Of a stretch of DNA of 64,000 nt, positions 43,508 through 52,969 are shown in pieces. A model generated the notes under the pieces. That model ran no database searches and was not told the DNA's origin. It saw nothing but the letters and a program-made list of their open reading frames with translations. Source of the DNA: Bacillota bacterium (lineage in GTDB: Bacteria > Bacillota > Sulfobacillia > JABLXB01). The stretch lies in contig JABLXB010000009.1 of the NCBI GenBank assembly GCA_013178305.1, forward strand, positions 1 through 64,000, given 5' to 3'. The position numbers were made by a program, and so were the translations under genes. The stretch's first letter is position 1. Each line of letters starts with the position of its first letter.

Positions 43508-44554
43508 ATGTTTGTAGACAAGGCTAAGATAAACGTAAAGAGCGGCGACGGCGGGAACGGCTGCGTTGCCTTCCGCCGCGAGAAGTTCATCCCGCGAGGA
43601 GGCCCGAGTGGGGGGGATGGTGGCCGCGGGGGCGACGTCACCTTCGTCGTCGACCCCGGCATGAGGACCCTGATGGATTTCAAACACAAGGTCCACTTCA
43701 AGGCGGGCCGCGGGGAACACGGCCAGGGGTCGAACATGGCCGGCCGGGACGCGGAGGACCTCTACATAAGGGTTCCGCCGGGGACCATCGTCAAGGACGA
43801 GACCGGCGCCAGCGTACTTGCGGACCTCACTTCCGGGGGCCAAACCTTCGTGATCGCGCGCGGTGGCCGTGGGGGCCGCGGGAACGCGCGGTTCGCCACG
43901 TCGGTCAGGCAGGCGCCGAGGTTCGCGGAACCGGGGAAGCCCGGTGAGGAGCGCTGGGTCGTGCTGGAGTTGAAACTCCTGGCCGACGTGGGTATCATCG
44001 GGTTCCCGAACGCCGGCAAGTCCACCCTCCTGTCGCGTGTAACCAATGCGCGCCCGAAGATCGCGGACTACGAGTTCACCACAATCAGCCCCAACCTGGG
44101 CGTGGTCGAGCTCGAAAACGGCCAGAGCTTCGTGCTCGCCGACATTCCAGGCCTTATCGAGGGAGCGCACGAGGGGAAGGGTCTCGGGCACGAGTTTCTG
44201 AGACACGTCGAGCGCACAAGGGTGCTCCTCCACATGGTCGACGCCGCGGGGACGGCGGGGCGAGACCCCGTCTCGGACTTCCACGTGATAAACCGCGAGA
44301 TCGCGCTGTACACCCCCCGGCTTGCGGCGCTACCCCAGGTTGTGGCACTTAACAAGATGGACCTACCGGCGGCGGGCGAGAACGCTTCGCGACTCCGGTC
44401 GGAAATAGCACGGAGCGGGTTTCACGTATTCGAAGTGTCGGCGGTTACCGGCCAGGGGATACGCGACCTCATGTTTAAGGTGGTTGAGCTCTTGCGTGAG
44501 GCCGAGCAGGTCAGTACAAGTCAACCGGAAACTAATGGAATTTCTGGCGCCTGA
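43508..44554 (+). CDS. obg: GTPase Obg/CgtA
   Basis: ATG 43508 follows AAGGAG. The N-terminal Gly-rich Obg fold ([17 protein letters not shown]) precedes the G domain with G1 GFPNAGKST, switch region [10 protein letters not shown]3 DIPGLIEGA and G4 NKMDLP. The protein ends at about 348 residues, so the C-terminal OCT domain of longer Obg proteins is absent. Acts in 50S assembly and stress or sporulation signalling. Confidence 0.95.
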   Translation: MFVDKAKINVKSGDGGNGCVAFRREKFIPRGGPSGGDGGRGGDVTFVVDPGMRTLMDFKHKVHFKAGRGEHGQGSNMAGRDAEDLYIRVPPGTIVKDETGASVLADLTSGGQTFVIARGGRGGRGNARFATSVRQAPRFAEPGKPGEERWVVLELKLLADVGIIGFPNAGKSTLLSRVTNARPKIADYEFTTISPNLGVVELENGQSFVLADIPGLIEGAHEGKGLGHEFLRHVERTRVLLHMVDAAGTAGRDPVSDFHVINREIALYTPRLAALPQVVALNKMDLPAAGENASRLRSEIARSGFHVFEVSAVTGQGIRDLMFKVVELLREAEQVSTSQPETNGISGA

Positions 44555-44625
44555 AAGCAGGAATTTGGGCGTTTTCGTAGAATTTCGCCAACACATGATT
44601 CTGGGGGGTACGCGCCAGCAAACGC

Positions 44626-45237
44626 ATGAGCCGTCTTGGAGTAATGGGAGGGACTTTCGACCCGATTCATTTTGGGCACTTGCTGGCTGCGGAGGAAGTT
44701 CGCGCAGGGTTCAACCTCGAAAAGGTCCTGTTCGTTCCGTCCGGTACACCCCCACACAAGAACGGCAAGCACGTGACCGGTGCGATCCACCGGTATACGA
44801 TGACTGCGCTGGCGATCTCGGGGAACCCTCACTTCCATGTGTCCACCATCGAAGTAGACAGGCCGGGACCCAGCTACACTGTGGACACCATCACAACGCT
44901 AAAGTCGCAGCTCCCCGTTGACGCCGAAATCCTGTTTATCACAGGGGCCGATGTCATAGTAGACATACTCTCGTGGAAGGACACTCAACGCCTCCTGACC
45001 CTGTGTGAGTTCGTCGCGGTAATGCGTCCCGGCTATTCCATATCGGGCATTGACCGCGTCAAGGAACAGCTGGGTTCACTGGCCTCTCGGGTTCACATCT
45101 TTCCCGCCACCGGGCTCGACATATCGTCGAGCGACATAAGGGAGCGGGTGAAGACGGGTAGACCCATAAAATACCTCGTACCTGAGCCGGTCGAGGAGTA
45201 TATCCACAAAATGGGTTTCTACACACATCCCGGGTAG
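44626..45237 (+). CDS. nadD: Nicotinate-nucleotide adenylyltransferase
   Basis: LGVMGGTFDPIHFGHLLAAE is the nucleotidyltransferase signature with the H-x-G-H pair, and SSSDIRERVKTGRPIKYLVP is the C-terminal ISST-type block. 203 residues. It makes nicotinate adenine dinucleotide in NAD synthesis. The gene start codon is ATG 44626, 71 bases after obg; YqeK follows two genes on, the usual partner. Confidence 0.95.
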   Translation: MSRLGVMGGTFDPIHFGHLLAAEEVRAGFNLEKVLFVPSGTPPHKNGKHVTGAIHRYTMTALAISGNPHFHVSTIEVDRPGPSYTVDTITTLKSQLPVDAEILFITGADVIVDILSWKDTQRLLTLCEFVAVMRPGYSISGIDRVKEQLGSLASRVHIFPATGLDISSSDIRERVKTGRPIKYLVPEPVEEYIHKMGFYTHPG

Positions 45238-45328
45238 GCGACCAATATAATGGGGTGGAGGCTGCCTCTGTCCGTGTTCCATGTTATCTCGATCCGCGTG
45301 TCGCATTTACCGTACTCTTACGGTCCTT

Positions 45329-45368
45329 AGGCGCCGAGTTCGAGACGGAGCTCGGGCGCCTGTTGTTT
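45329..45368 (+). terminator. Terminator after nadD
   Basis: AGGCGCCGAG (45329-45338) pairs with CTCGGGCGCCT (45351-45361) with one bulged G, followed by GTTGTTTT. It separates nadD from the RNA-binding protein gene; the gap 45238-45437 otherwise holds only the ribosome site AAAGGAGGTG. Confidence 0.65.
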
Positions 45369-45437
45369 TGGACAGCGCGGTGAGGCTCCGCCCGCCAGAA
45401 TGCCGGTTGGTCCGGTGGTGAAAGGAGGTGAACGTGG

Positions 45438-45695
45438 TTGGCCAAGACCCTTTACGTAGGCAACCTGCCCTGGGCAACGACCGAGGACGAGCTGTCGAGG
45501 GCGTTCCAGCCCTACGCAGACGTCAAGAGTTGCAGGATTATCATGGATCGCGAGACAGGCAGGTCGCGCGGGTTCGGGTTCGTCGAAGTCGCCGACGAGG
45601 ATGCCCAGAAGGCCATCGATGCCATGAACGGCACGCAGTTCGGTGGCAGAGAGATAATCGTCAACGAAGCCCGGCCGCGGCAGAGTAAGTTCTAA
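45438..45695 (+). CDS. RRM-domain RNA-binding protein
   Basis: TTG 45438 lies after AAAGGAGGTGAACG, one of the strongest ribosome sites in the window. The 85 residues are a single RRM with RNP2 LYVGNLPW and RNP1 RGFGFVEV. Such small RRM proteins occur in cyanobacteria and a range of other bacteria and are often cold- or stress-induced RNA chaperones. Framed by hairpins on both sides, it looks like an independent, highly expressed unit. Confidence 0.92.
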   Translation: MAKTLYVGNLPWATTEDELSRAFQPYADVKSCRIIMDRETGRSRGFGFVEVADEDAQKAIDAMNGTQFGGREIIVNEARPRQSKF

Positions 45696-45726
45696 CCGGT
45701 TTACGGGTTGAGCCTTCGTGGCCACC

Positions 45727-45774
45727 GCCTCCTGAGCTTCTTGGTTCAAAGAGTCTGAGGAGGCCTTATTGTTT
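45727..45774 (+). terminator. Probable terminator after the RRM gene
   Basis: GCCTCCTGAG (45727-45736) faces CTGAGGAGGC (45755-45764), pairing except for one mismatch, then CTTATTGTTT. Shape and position fit a factor-independent terminator. Confidence 0.55.
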
Positions 45775-45889
45775 CCGTGCTCGGGAACTATGTTAACGCA
45801 TGGGCGTCCTATGTGTAAGATCTGTGAGAGCGTTTCCCACAGGAGAGCGGGCGTTGGATGTTGAAAGGTGTCGCTGGGGCGATGCTTGT

Positions 45890-46489
45890 ATGGAGTATGT
45901 CTCGCTGATCCAGAGCATGATGCCGGACCTGCGCCGGGCGCTGCCTTTAGACCTGTACGACCACTGTGTCAGGACCATGGAGACAGCAGTCGACATCGCG
46001 AGGAGCGCGGGGGCCGACGAGTCCGCCTGCGCGGTTGCTGGGTTGCTGCACGACTACTGCAGGCATTTCCCGGGAACGCGGTTGTTGAAACTGGCGGCGG
46101 AACTTGGAATAGTCTTCGGGGACGTCGAACGGCACAGGCCCCTCTTGCTGCACGGCCCTGTAGCTTCGGAGCTTGTGAGCAGGGATCTGGGAGTAACTGA
46201 CCACAGGATTCTCGACGCGATCAGGTACCATACGACGGGGCGCGCCGGGATGTGTGCGGTAGAGCAGGTGGTCTACGTCGCCGACAAGGTTGAACCGGGG
46301 AAATTCCCCACCTTAAGACTGAGCCTCGAGGGGCCCGGGCGGGGTGCGGACGGCGAGGAGCCGCTCAAGCGTTTCCTGGTGGAACACGCGAACGACACCA
46401 TATTGAGGCTCGTGAAGGCCGGAGCGGCGATACACCCGCTCGTTGTCGAGATGCGCAATTGGATAATTCAGGCGAGGGTTGAGATTTGA
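45890..46489 (+). CDS. yqeK: HD-domain diadenosine tetraphosphatase YqeK
   Basis: I take ATG 45890 (MEYVSLIQSMM), where YqeK proteins start; the frame is open upstream. The HD motif is GLLHDYCRHFPG, with HGPVASELV and YHTTGRAGMCAVEQVVYVADKVEP as further metal and substrate blocks, typical of symmetric Ap4A hydrolases of this family. About 199 residues. nadD, yqeK, LCP, rsfS, leuS is a common Firmicutes order. Its stop overlaps the next start. Confidence 0.9.
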   Translation: MEYVSLIQSMMPDLRRALPLDLYDHCVRTMETAVDIARSAGADESACAVAGLLHDYCRHFPGTRLLKLAAELGIVFGDVERHRPLLLHGPVASELVSRDLGVTDHRILDAIRYHTTGRAGMCAVEQVVYVADKVEPGKFPTLRLSLEGPGRGADGEEPLKRFLVEHANDTILRLVKAGAAIHPLVVEMRNWIIQARVEI

Positions 46490-47763
46490 GAACAGAAGGG
46501 GTACTGCAACCGGCAACAACCAGGCAGAAGAAGAAGAAACTGAACGTGAAGCGGACGGCCGCGGTGGCCGCGCTCCTCCTCGTGTTCTTTGTGGGAGGGG
46601 TCCTCGCCGGGGCGTGGTACTTCCTGTCCAGAGTGTACAATCCCGTTGCGAGGCCCGAGGCGCACAACGGGCAGGCGGTGGCACCAAGGATCAACGTGCT
46701 CGTGATGGGGCTCGACGGCGGTGTCAACGGACCCACCAGAAGCGGCACTCCTGTGCACACCTCAAGGACCGACACCATGATGGTGCTGAGCTTGGACCCC
46801 GAGCTCAGATCGGCAGGCATCCTGTCCATCCCCAGGGACACCAGGGTAAAGATGTCCGGCAAGAGCGGGTACGACAAGATCACCCATGCCCACGTTTACG
46901 GTGGCCCCAAGCTGGCACTGGAAACGGTGCAGGGGCTTATCGGCGAGCCCATCCCGTATTACGTGCGAATCAACTTCGCCGGTTTCGTCAAGCTCATCGA
47001 CATGATCGGCGGGGTCGAAATGACCATAGACCACAACATGGACTACGACGACCCGTATCAAAACCTGCACATCCACCTGAAAGCCGGCAAGCAGGTGCTC
47101 GACGGTGAGAAGTCCCTGCAATTCGTCAGGTACAGGCAGTACCCGCAGGGTGACATAGACAGGGTAAAGGCCCAGCAGAAGTTCCTCAGCGCACTCATGA
47201 AATCGTTTTTCGATATGAATACCCTGTGGAAGCTGCCCAGCATTGCGCGCGAGGCCGCCAACCACGTCGACACGAACATCGAGCCTGCCCTGGTGCTCAC
47301 CCTGGCGAACGCCGCGCGGCAACTCGGCCGCGAGGACGTCAAAATGGATGTAATACCGGGTCAACCAGCCGACATCTCCGACGCGACCGGCGTCGCGATA
47401 AGCTACTGGGTGGCCGACCAGCATGCCCTCAAGAAGATGGTCGACCTCCTCATCAGGGGTATCGATCGCGACGCCAACTCGAAGGTCAGGGTCGAGGTCG
47501 TGAATGGCACGGGAACGGCCGGCATGGGCGAAAAGGCGGCCAAGAACCTGCGAGACCTCGGCTACCTGGTCACGGTGACTAACGCCGAAAAGCCGAACAA
47601 GGGGCCGACGCGCGTGATTGGCGCGGCCGCCAACAGCAACGCGGTGAAAGGGATATGCCGGGAGGTAGCCAAGTTTGCCCCACAGGCCACCATATACAAT
47701 CGCGCGCCCGGAGAGAACGTGGATGTATCTATCCTGCTTGGAGTAGACTGCAACTTGAAATAG
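46486..47763 (+). CDS. LytR-CpsA-Psr (LCP) family protein with LytR_C domain
   Basis: TTG 46486 overlaps the yqeK stop. Residues 18-42 are a basic segment and one transmembrane helix. The LCP domain (about 65-260) contains SRTDTMMVLSLDP, SIPRDTRVKM, HAHVYGGPKLALETVQ and LQFVRYRQYPQGDIDRVKAQQKFL, with the Arg and Asp residues that bind the polyprenyl-pyrophosphate carrier. Residues about 335-425 form a LytR_C domain (VRVEVVNGTGTAGMG). It transfers glycopolymers to peptidoglycan outside the membrane. Confidence 0.93.
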   Translation: MRTEGVLQPATTRQKKKKLNVKRTAAVAALLLVFFVGGVLAGAWYFLSRVYNPVARPEAHNGQAVAPRINVLVMGLDGGVNGPTRSGTPVHTSRTDTMMVLSLDPELRSAGILSIPRDTRVKMSGKSGYDKITHAHVYGGPKLALETVQGLIGEPIPYYVRINFAGFVKLIDMIGGVEMTIDHNMDYDDPYQNLHIHLKAGKQVLDGEKSLQFVRYRQYPQGDIDRVKAQQKFLSALMKSFFDMNTLWKLPSIAREAANHVDTNIEPALVLTLANAARQLGREDVKMDVIPGQPADISDATGVAISYWVADQHALKKMVDLLIRGIDRDANSKVRVEVVNGTGTAGMGEKAAKNLRDLGYLVTVTNAEKPNKGPTRVIGAAANSNAVKGICREVAKFAPQATIYNRAPGENVDVSILLGVDCNLK

Positions 47764-47795
47764 GTTTCGAATAGCATGCGGGGAGGTGCGACCGG

Positions 47796-48161
47796 TTGGA
47801 GCCAGTGGCCTTGGCCAGGCTCGCGTACGAGGCGGCGGTTGAGAGAAAGGCCCACGACGTTCAGGTCCTCGATGTCAGCAACATGACCACGGTTGCGGAT
47901 TACTTCGTCATTGCAAGCGCCCCCAACAAGCCCCATGTGGAAGCGATCGCCGGCAACGTCATGGAAAAGCTCGAGAAAGCGGGTGTGAGAGCCCACCACG
48001 TTGAGGGCAGGGGACCTGCCGCCTGGTTGCTGCTCGATTACGGCTCAGTCATCGTCCACGTGTTCCACGAAGACATGAGGGCATTCTACAACCTCGAGCG
48101 TCTGTGGGGTGACGCTAAATCACCGGACCTTGACTTGGCGTCACCCGTTTCATATAATTGA
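47796..48161 (+). CDS. rsfS: Ribosomal silencing factor RsfS
   Basis: TTG 47796 follows GGGAGGTG. KAHDVQVLDVSNMTTVADYF and HHVEGRGPAAWLLLDYGSVIVHVF are the RsfS blocks. 121 residues. It binds L14 and keeps subunits apart when nutrients are low. The promoter of the leuS leader lies inside its last codons. Confidence 0.95.
   Translation: MEPVALARLAYEAAVERKAHDVQVLDVSNMTTVADYFVIASAPNKPHVEAIAGNVMEKLEKAGVRAHHVEGRGPAAWLLLDYGSVIVHVFHEDMRAFYNLERLWGDAKSPDLDLASPVSYN
48130..48158 (+). promoter_or_regulatory. SigA promoter of the leuS T-box/tRNA transcript
   Basis: TTGACT (48130-48135), 17-base spacer, perfect TATAAT (48153-48158). It lies within the 3' end of rsfS, so transcription would start near 48165 and give a leader of about 410 bases before leuS. 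Confidence 0.9.
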
Positions 48162-48394
48162 TTATGCCTTCGCGCTGCTCGACTGCGGCAAGACGACGGG
48201 GCCGCGCGCGGCGCATCGAATACCGGATAGTCGATGAAGGGGAGCAGTAGGCCGGAGGCAACGACAAGAGAGCCCGCGGGTGGTGAGAGCGGGACGTTGA
48301 GCCGCCGAACTCGCCCCGGAGCAGCGAGGCGAAAGTATGAACGAGTAGCCGAGCCGTGGCGCGCGTTAAGCGAACGACAAGGGTAAGTTTGAGT

Positions 48395-48470
<76 letters not shown>

Positions 48471-48513
48471 CTTTATGAACGGCTTACCGAATGAGGGTGG
48501 TACCGCGAGAGAA

Positions 48514-48543
48514 GCCTCTCGCCCCTTGGGGCGGGGGGCTTTT
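48514..48543 (+). terminator. T-box regulated terminator
   Basis: GCCTCTCGCCCC (48514-48525), a two-base loop, GGGGCGGGGGGC (48528-48539) form 12 continuous pairs (two G-U) followed by TTTT. Its 5' arm contains the 3' strand of the antiterminator, so the two are mutually exclusive. Without uncharged tRNA-Leu, transcription would stop here, 70 bases after the tRNA gene. Confidence 0.92.
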
Positions 48544-48576
48544 GCGCAGCTTCAGGGACTGTAAGGGGGGTCCGCA

Positions 48577-51102
48577 TTGGACAGGTACGATCCGGCGGCA
48601 ATCGAGAAGCACTGGCAGGGAGAGTGGGCAAAGCGGGAGCTCTATAAGGTCACCGAGGATGCCGCCAGGCCCAAGTACTACTGCCTCGAGATGTTCCCAT
48701 ATCCTTCGGGGAACCTCCACATGGGCCACGTCCGGAACTACGCGATCGGGGACGTGGTCGCGCGGTTCCACAGGATGAACGGGTATAACGTCATCCATCC
48801 GATGGGTTTCGACGCGTTCGGCTTGCCGGCGGAGAACGCCGCCATCAAGCGCGGCATTCACCCCGCGACCTGGACCCTGAACAACATCGCCCTCATGAAG
48901 AGCGACCTGGCCATGCTCGGCACCAGTTACGACTGGGACAGGGAGGTCATCACGTGCCTGCCGGACTACTACAGATGGACGCAGTGGCTGTTCCTCCTGA
49001 TGTACAAGCGCGGGCTGGCATACAGGAAGATGGCCGCCGTGAACTGGTGCCCTGACTGCAAGACCGTGCTCGCGAACGAGCAGGCGGAGACCGGCAAGTG
49101 CTGGCGCTGCGGAACACCCGTCACGAAGAAAGAACTCGAGCAGTGGTTTTTCAGGATAACCGATTACGCGGACCGGCTGATCGACGACCTCAAACTCCTC
49201 GACGGGTGGCCCGAGAGGGTCAGGACAATGCAGGAGAACTGGATAGGAAGGAGCGAGGGCGTCCGCGTGGACTTCCGGATCGAGGGTTCCGGCGACGCCC
49301 TCCCCGTGTTCACCACGCGGCACGACACGATCTACGGCGTTACCTACATGGTGCTGGCGCCCGAGCACCCGCTCGTGGCGAAGCTCGCGGCAGGCACCGT
49401 GTACGAGGAGCCGGTCAAGCGTTTCGTGGAGAGCCTGCTCACGGTGTCGGAGATCGAGCGCACGTCAACCGAGACAGAGAAGATAGGCCTTTTCACCGGG
49501 GCCTACGCCATAAACCCGCTGAACGGCGAGAAGCTCCCGATATGGATAGCCAACTACGTCCTGATGGAATACGGCACCGGCGCGGTGATGGGCGTGCCCG
49601 CGCACGACCAAAGGGACCTCGAGTTCGCGCGCAAGTACTCGTTGCCGGTCAGGATCGTGATCCAGAACGAAGCCGGCACGCTTACGGAGGACCGCCTGGC
49701 GGAGGCTTATGTAGGTTCGGGGCCGATGGTCAACTCCGGGCCGTTCAACGGGCTGCCGAACGAAGACGGCAAGAAGCGCATCGCCGATTTCGTCGAGCAG
49801 AACGGCCTCGGCAAGAGGCAGGTCAACTATCGCCTCAGGGACTGGTTGATCTCGCGCCAGAGGTACTGGGGCGCCCCGATCCCGATGATCTACTGTGACA
49901 AGTGCGGGGTCGTCCCGGTCCCCGAGGACCAGTTGCCGGTGATGCTGCCCGAGAACGTGGAGTTCGCTGCGGGCCGCCTGTCCCCGCTGTCGTCATCGGA
50001 GGAGTTCATCAGCACCACCTGCCCGTCGTGCAGGGGAAAGGCGCGCCGCGAGACGGACACCATGGACACGTTCATGTGCAGCTCGTGGTATTACTTCAGG
50101 TACACTTCCGCGAAGGAAACGAAGCTGCCGTTCGACCCCGCCGCGGTGCGGTACTGGCTGCCCGTCGACCAGTACATCGGCGGTATCGAGCACGCCGTCA
50201 TGCACCTCCTTTACTCGAGGTTCTTCACGAAGGTGCTGTACGACGCGGGCCTCGTGCACGTGGTGGAGCCGTTCACGAACCTCCTGACCCAGGGCATGGT
50301 GCTGAAGGACGGAGCGGTGATGTCGAAATCGAAGGGGAACGTAGTCGACCCGGGGGAGCTTGTAAGTAAGTACGGCGCCGATACCGCGAGGGTGTTCATC
50401 CTGTTCGCGGCCCCGCCCGAGAAAGAGCTCGAGTGGAGCGACAGGGGTGTCGAGGGGTCGTACCGGTTCCTCAACAGGGTATGGAGGCTGGTGCTGGGCA
50501 TCGCTGGCGGGACCGGCGAGGACGGGTGTGACGCGGACGCAGCGGCTGACGAGGTCGCGACTGGGGCGACCGTTACGCCGGCAGCGGGCGAGCAGGTCCA
50601 CCGCAACCTCCGGCGGCTCACCCACACGACTATCAAGAGGGTGACCAACGATATCCGTGGGCGGTTCAGCTTTAACACCGCCATCAGCGCTCTGATGGAG
50701 ATGGTCAACGGACTGTACCGCTACCGCGACGAGGTGCCGGAGGATTCGCAGGACGCCGAGGCGTTGCGAGAGGCCGTCGACAGCCTGGTGCTCATGATGG
50801 CCCCGTTCACCCCGCACCTTGCGGAAGAGATGTGGCGGCGGCTCGGGCATCCAGGCAGCGTCCACCTGCAAGGGTGGCCACGGTACGACGAGGCCGCAAT
50901 CAAGGCCGAGCAGGTCACGGTGGTCGTGCAGGTCAACGGAAAGGTGCGCGACCGGATCCAGGTGTACGCCGGCGCCGCTCCGGCGGAGGTGGAAGCGGTT
51001 GCCCTGGACAGCGAGAGGGTGAGGCGGTTCATCGAGGGTAAGCGGGTGGACCGCGTCGTCACCGTACCGGGGAAGCTTGTCAGCATCGTGACCAGGGATT
51101 AG
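48577..51102 (+). CDS. leuS: Leucyl-tRNA synthetase
   Basis: TTG 48577 follows AAGGGGGG. Class I signature [14 protein letters not shown] (about residue 50), editing CP1 domain with [20 protein letters not shown]-type motifs ([12 protein letters not shown]), zinc-like CPDCKTVL and CWRCGTP, and catalytic MSKSKGN (about 585). A short variable insertion rich in Asp/Ala/Thr lies near residues 650-672. The 841 residues match bacterial LeuRS. It is preceded by a T-box with a leucine codon. Confidence 0.97.
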   Translation: MDRYDPAAIEKHWQGEWAKRELYKVTEDAARPKYYCLEMFPYPSGNLHMGHVRNYAIGDVVARFHRMNGYNVIHPMGFDAFGLPAENAAIKRGIHPATWTLNNIALMKSDLAMLGTSYDWDREVITCLPDYYRWTQWLFLLMYKRGLAYRKMAAVNWCPDCKTVLANEQAETGKCWRCGTPVTKKELEQWFFRITDYADRLIDDLKLLDGWPERVRTMQENWIGRSEGVRVDFRIEGSGDALPVFTTRHDTIYGVTYMVLAPEHPLVAKLAAGTVYEEPVKRFVESLLTVSEIERTSTETEKIGLFTGAYAINPLNGEKLPIWIANYVLMEYGTGAVMGVPAHDQRDLEFARKYSLPVRIVIQNEAGTLTEDRLAEAYVGSGPMVNSGPFNGLPNEDGKKRIADFVEQNGLGKRQVNYRLRDWLISRQRYWGAPIPMIYCDKCGVVPVPEDQLPVMLPENVEFAAGRLSPLSSSEEFISTTCPSCRGKARRETDTMDTFMCSSWYYFRYTSAKETKLPFDPAAVRYWLPVDQYIGGIEHAVMHLLYSRFFTKVLYDAGLVHVVEPFTNLLTQGMVLKDGAVMSKSKGNVVDPGELVSKYGADTARVFILFAAPPEKELEWSDRGVEGSYRFLNRVWRLVLGIAGGTGEDGCDADAAADEVATGATVTPAAGEQVHRNLRRLTHTTIKRVTNDIRGRFSFNTAISALMEMVNGLYRYRDEVPEDSQDAEALREAVDSLVLMMAPFTPHLAEEMWRRLGHPGSVHLQGWPRYDEAAIKAEQVTVVVQVNGKVRDRIQVYAGAAPAEVEAVALDSERVRRFIEGKRVDRVVTVPGKLVSIVTRD

Positions 51103-51114
51103 CGGAATGGGGGA

Positions 51115-51157
51115 GTTCGAGGGGGCCGTAATCCCCCATACACGGACTCCCTCGAAC
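51115..51157 (+). terminator. Hairpin terminator after leuS
   Basis: GTTCGAGGG (51115-51123) pairs perfectly with CCCTCGAAC (51149-51157); inside it GGGGG pairs with CCCCC around 51121-51136. ATTTCT follows. Likely terminator, though the T-run is short. Confidence 0.55.
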
Positions 51158-51418
51158 ATTTCTCGTGGAACCCACTTTCCCGAACACACGTTCTCTGATA
51201 AAATGGTGGTAGGAAGTGGGAGACGCGGAAGGCAGGTCGGACGCAGCACCAGATGCCAGGGTTCCGCCGCAAGACGGACTACTCGCCGCTCCGGTACTAT
51301 GAGGAGGCGGTCGCATACGTACACGCAGCTACGCCGCCTCACCCTTGTCGAACGAAAACACCCCTTCTGCCGCCCCGCCTGGAAGGGCAACCGGTTGCTG
51401 GAATAGAATGGAAACAAC
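51158..51418 (+). other. Intergenic region upstream of comEA
   Basis: About 260 bases between the leuS hairpin and comEA. A TGATAAAAT at 51197-51205 could be an extended -10, but no convincing -35 is placed before it. I see no RNA gene or further coding sequence here. Confidence 0.4.
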
Positions 51419-52141
51419 ATGTTCATGTCGAAAGAAGAGGCCCTGTGCGTTTACGTCCTTACGGGGCTTCTCATTGCCGGTAGCATCGCCCTTCTGTGGG
51501 TCAACAGACCCGCGCGCCCGCCCGAGGGCGCAAGCGCCGCAGCCCCAACCGGCCCCGTATCCTCGACTTCCCGGAACGCTTCGCCGGCTACCGGGGCTCG
51601 AGTACCGCCAGTCGACGCGGGCGACTCGGCGCCCGGCGCGCAATCCGATCCCGGTCATCCGGCCGGCGGCACCCCCGGCGCCGCCTCGCAGGTCGTCGTT
51701 CACGTGTCGGGCGCCGTAAAGCGACCCGGGGTCTACCAGCTCAAGAGGGGTGATAGGGTGGTCGACGCGCTGCAGGCTGCCGGCGGGCCCAGCGCGGATG
51801 CCGCTGCCGACGCGGTTAACCTGGCCCTGAAGGTCGAGGACGGCCAGAGGGTCTACATCCCGTCAAAGAAAGACATCCAGGCCGGCCTCACCTCCCCGCA
51901 ACCGTGGTTGCCCGGCGGGGCCGGCGGTGGGCAATACGGGCAGCCAGCGACGGTGAACATCAACATTGCCGGCAAGGAACAGCTGGAGGCTCTGCCCGGA
52001 ATAGGCCCCGGGCTGGCAGCGGCCATCATCGACTACAGGCAGCGCAGCGGGGGGTTTCGGAAGATCGAGGACTTGATGAAAGTGGGCGGGATCGGGCCGA
52101 AGACATTCGCCCGCCTGAAACCCCTCGTCACGGTGAACTGA
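51419..52141 (+). CDS. comEA: ComEA-like DNA-binding competence protein
   Basis: Residues 8-28 form one transmembrane anchor. A Pro/Ala/Thr-rich linker (30-90) is followed by an SLBB domain (VVVHVSGAVKRPGVYQL, about 91-155) and a C-terminal helix-hairpin-helix pair (VNINIAGKEQLEALPGIGPG and GGFRKIEDLMKVGGIGPKTF). This is the ComEA layout: outside-facing, binding double-stranded DNA for uptake. ComEC is not in the window, so whether DNA uptake is complete is unknown. Confidence 0.92.
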   Translation: MFMSKEEALCVYVLTGLLIAGSIALLWVNRPARPPEGASAAAPTGPVSSTSRNASPATGARVPPVDAGDSAPGAQSDPGHPAGGTPGAASQVVVHVSGAVKRPGVYQLKRGDRVVDALQAAGGPSADAAADAVNLALKVEDGQRVYIPSKKDIQAGLTSPQPWLPGGAGGGQYGQPATVNINIAGKEQLEALPGIGPGLAAAIIDYRQRSGGFRKIEDLMKVGGIGPKTFARLKPLVTVN

Positions 52142-52226
52142 CCCGCTGGAAGGCGAGACGCCCGACCCGGGGGCGCCTCGCCGGTCGTGGTATGTCCGGT
52201 CCAGGCGTGGAGTGCAGCCTGTCAAA

Positions 52227-52739
52227 TCACTTTACCGCCGCCTGGGCCTGCTCGACGTAGGAGATTGCCGCCTCGAGGTACTCGCTCTTGTCCTCCAGGT
52301 TGGCTTTGACCTCGGCGAGTATGGACTCGGCCTTTTCGAAGTCCTTATCCATCCTGGCCTCGACCAGGTCGATCCGCAGCAGATGATTGGCGTCACCCTC
52401 GTCCTTCACCTTCGCGATGCTCTGTACGGCCTGCCTCAGGTAATCGAGCGCCACGCGCACCTTCTCCGGGTCGAGATCCTTGTTCTTGCGGGCTTCCTCG
52501 ATGGTCTCCCGGAACTCCTTCCGCTCTCTGCGGTAGGTTTCCCAGAGGCCGTGGACCTTTTCGCGGAGCGCCTTGATTTCCTCCAGGTCCCCCTTGATCT
52601 CCTCGCGCATCGCCTTGATCTCGGCCCGCGCCTCGTTCTTGGAGTCGGTGCCCTGCTGGGGCTCGGCCAGGGCTGTCGATGCCAGGGTTACCAGCAGCGC
52701 CACTGCCACGACCAGACTGATGACCCTCTTCGTGTTCAT
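52227..52739 (-). CDS. Secreted charged coiled-coil protein
   Basis: A Sec signal peptide (MNTKRVISLVVAVALL, ending TALA-E near residue 25) is followed by about 145 residues that are almost entirely helical and highly charged (IKAMREEIKGDLEEIKALRE, RKEFRETIEEARKNKD), probably coiled coil. It ends with EAAISYVEQAQAAVK. Length and composition recall Spy/CpxP-like periplasmic chaperones, but I see no LTxxQ motif. Exported in a Gram-positive, it may be wall-associated. Function unknown. Confidence 0.7.
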   Translation of the reverse strand: MNTKRVISLVVAVALLVTLASTALAEPQQGTDSKNEARAEIKAMREEIKGDLEEIKALREKVHGLWETYRRERKEFRETIEEARKNKDLDPEKVRVALDYLRQAVQSIAKVKDEGDANHLLRIDLVEARMDKDFEKAESILAEVKANLEDKSEYLEAAISYVEQAQAAVK

Positions 52740-52969
52740 CCTTTAACCCTCCTCGTATTCCGGCCGGTTCAGCCCGGCCTGTCGTCTTTCGATTGTCATT
52801 ATGGGATAGGGGCTTTATGGATCCTTTTCACATTCTTTAACAAAAAGCTAAATCAAAAAACAGCATATTTGATCCGCGACCTTGTTTTCGAAGGATTGCC
52901 GGCGCAGTGATAGAAATGGATAGCCAGGGCAAATGTCGAGACCGGTGAGACTGGGCTGGGGGATCGTGT

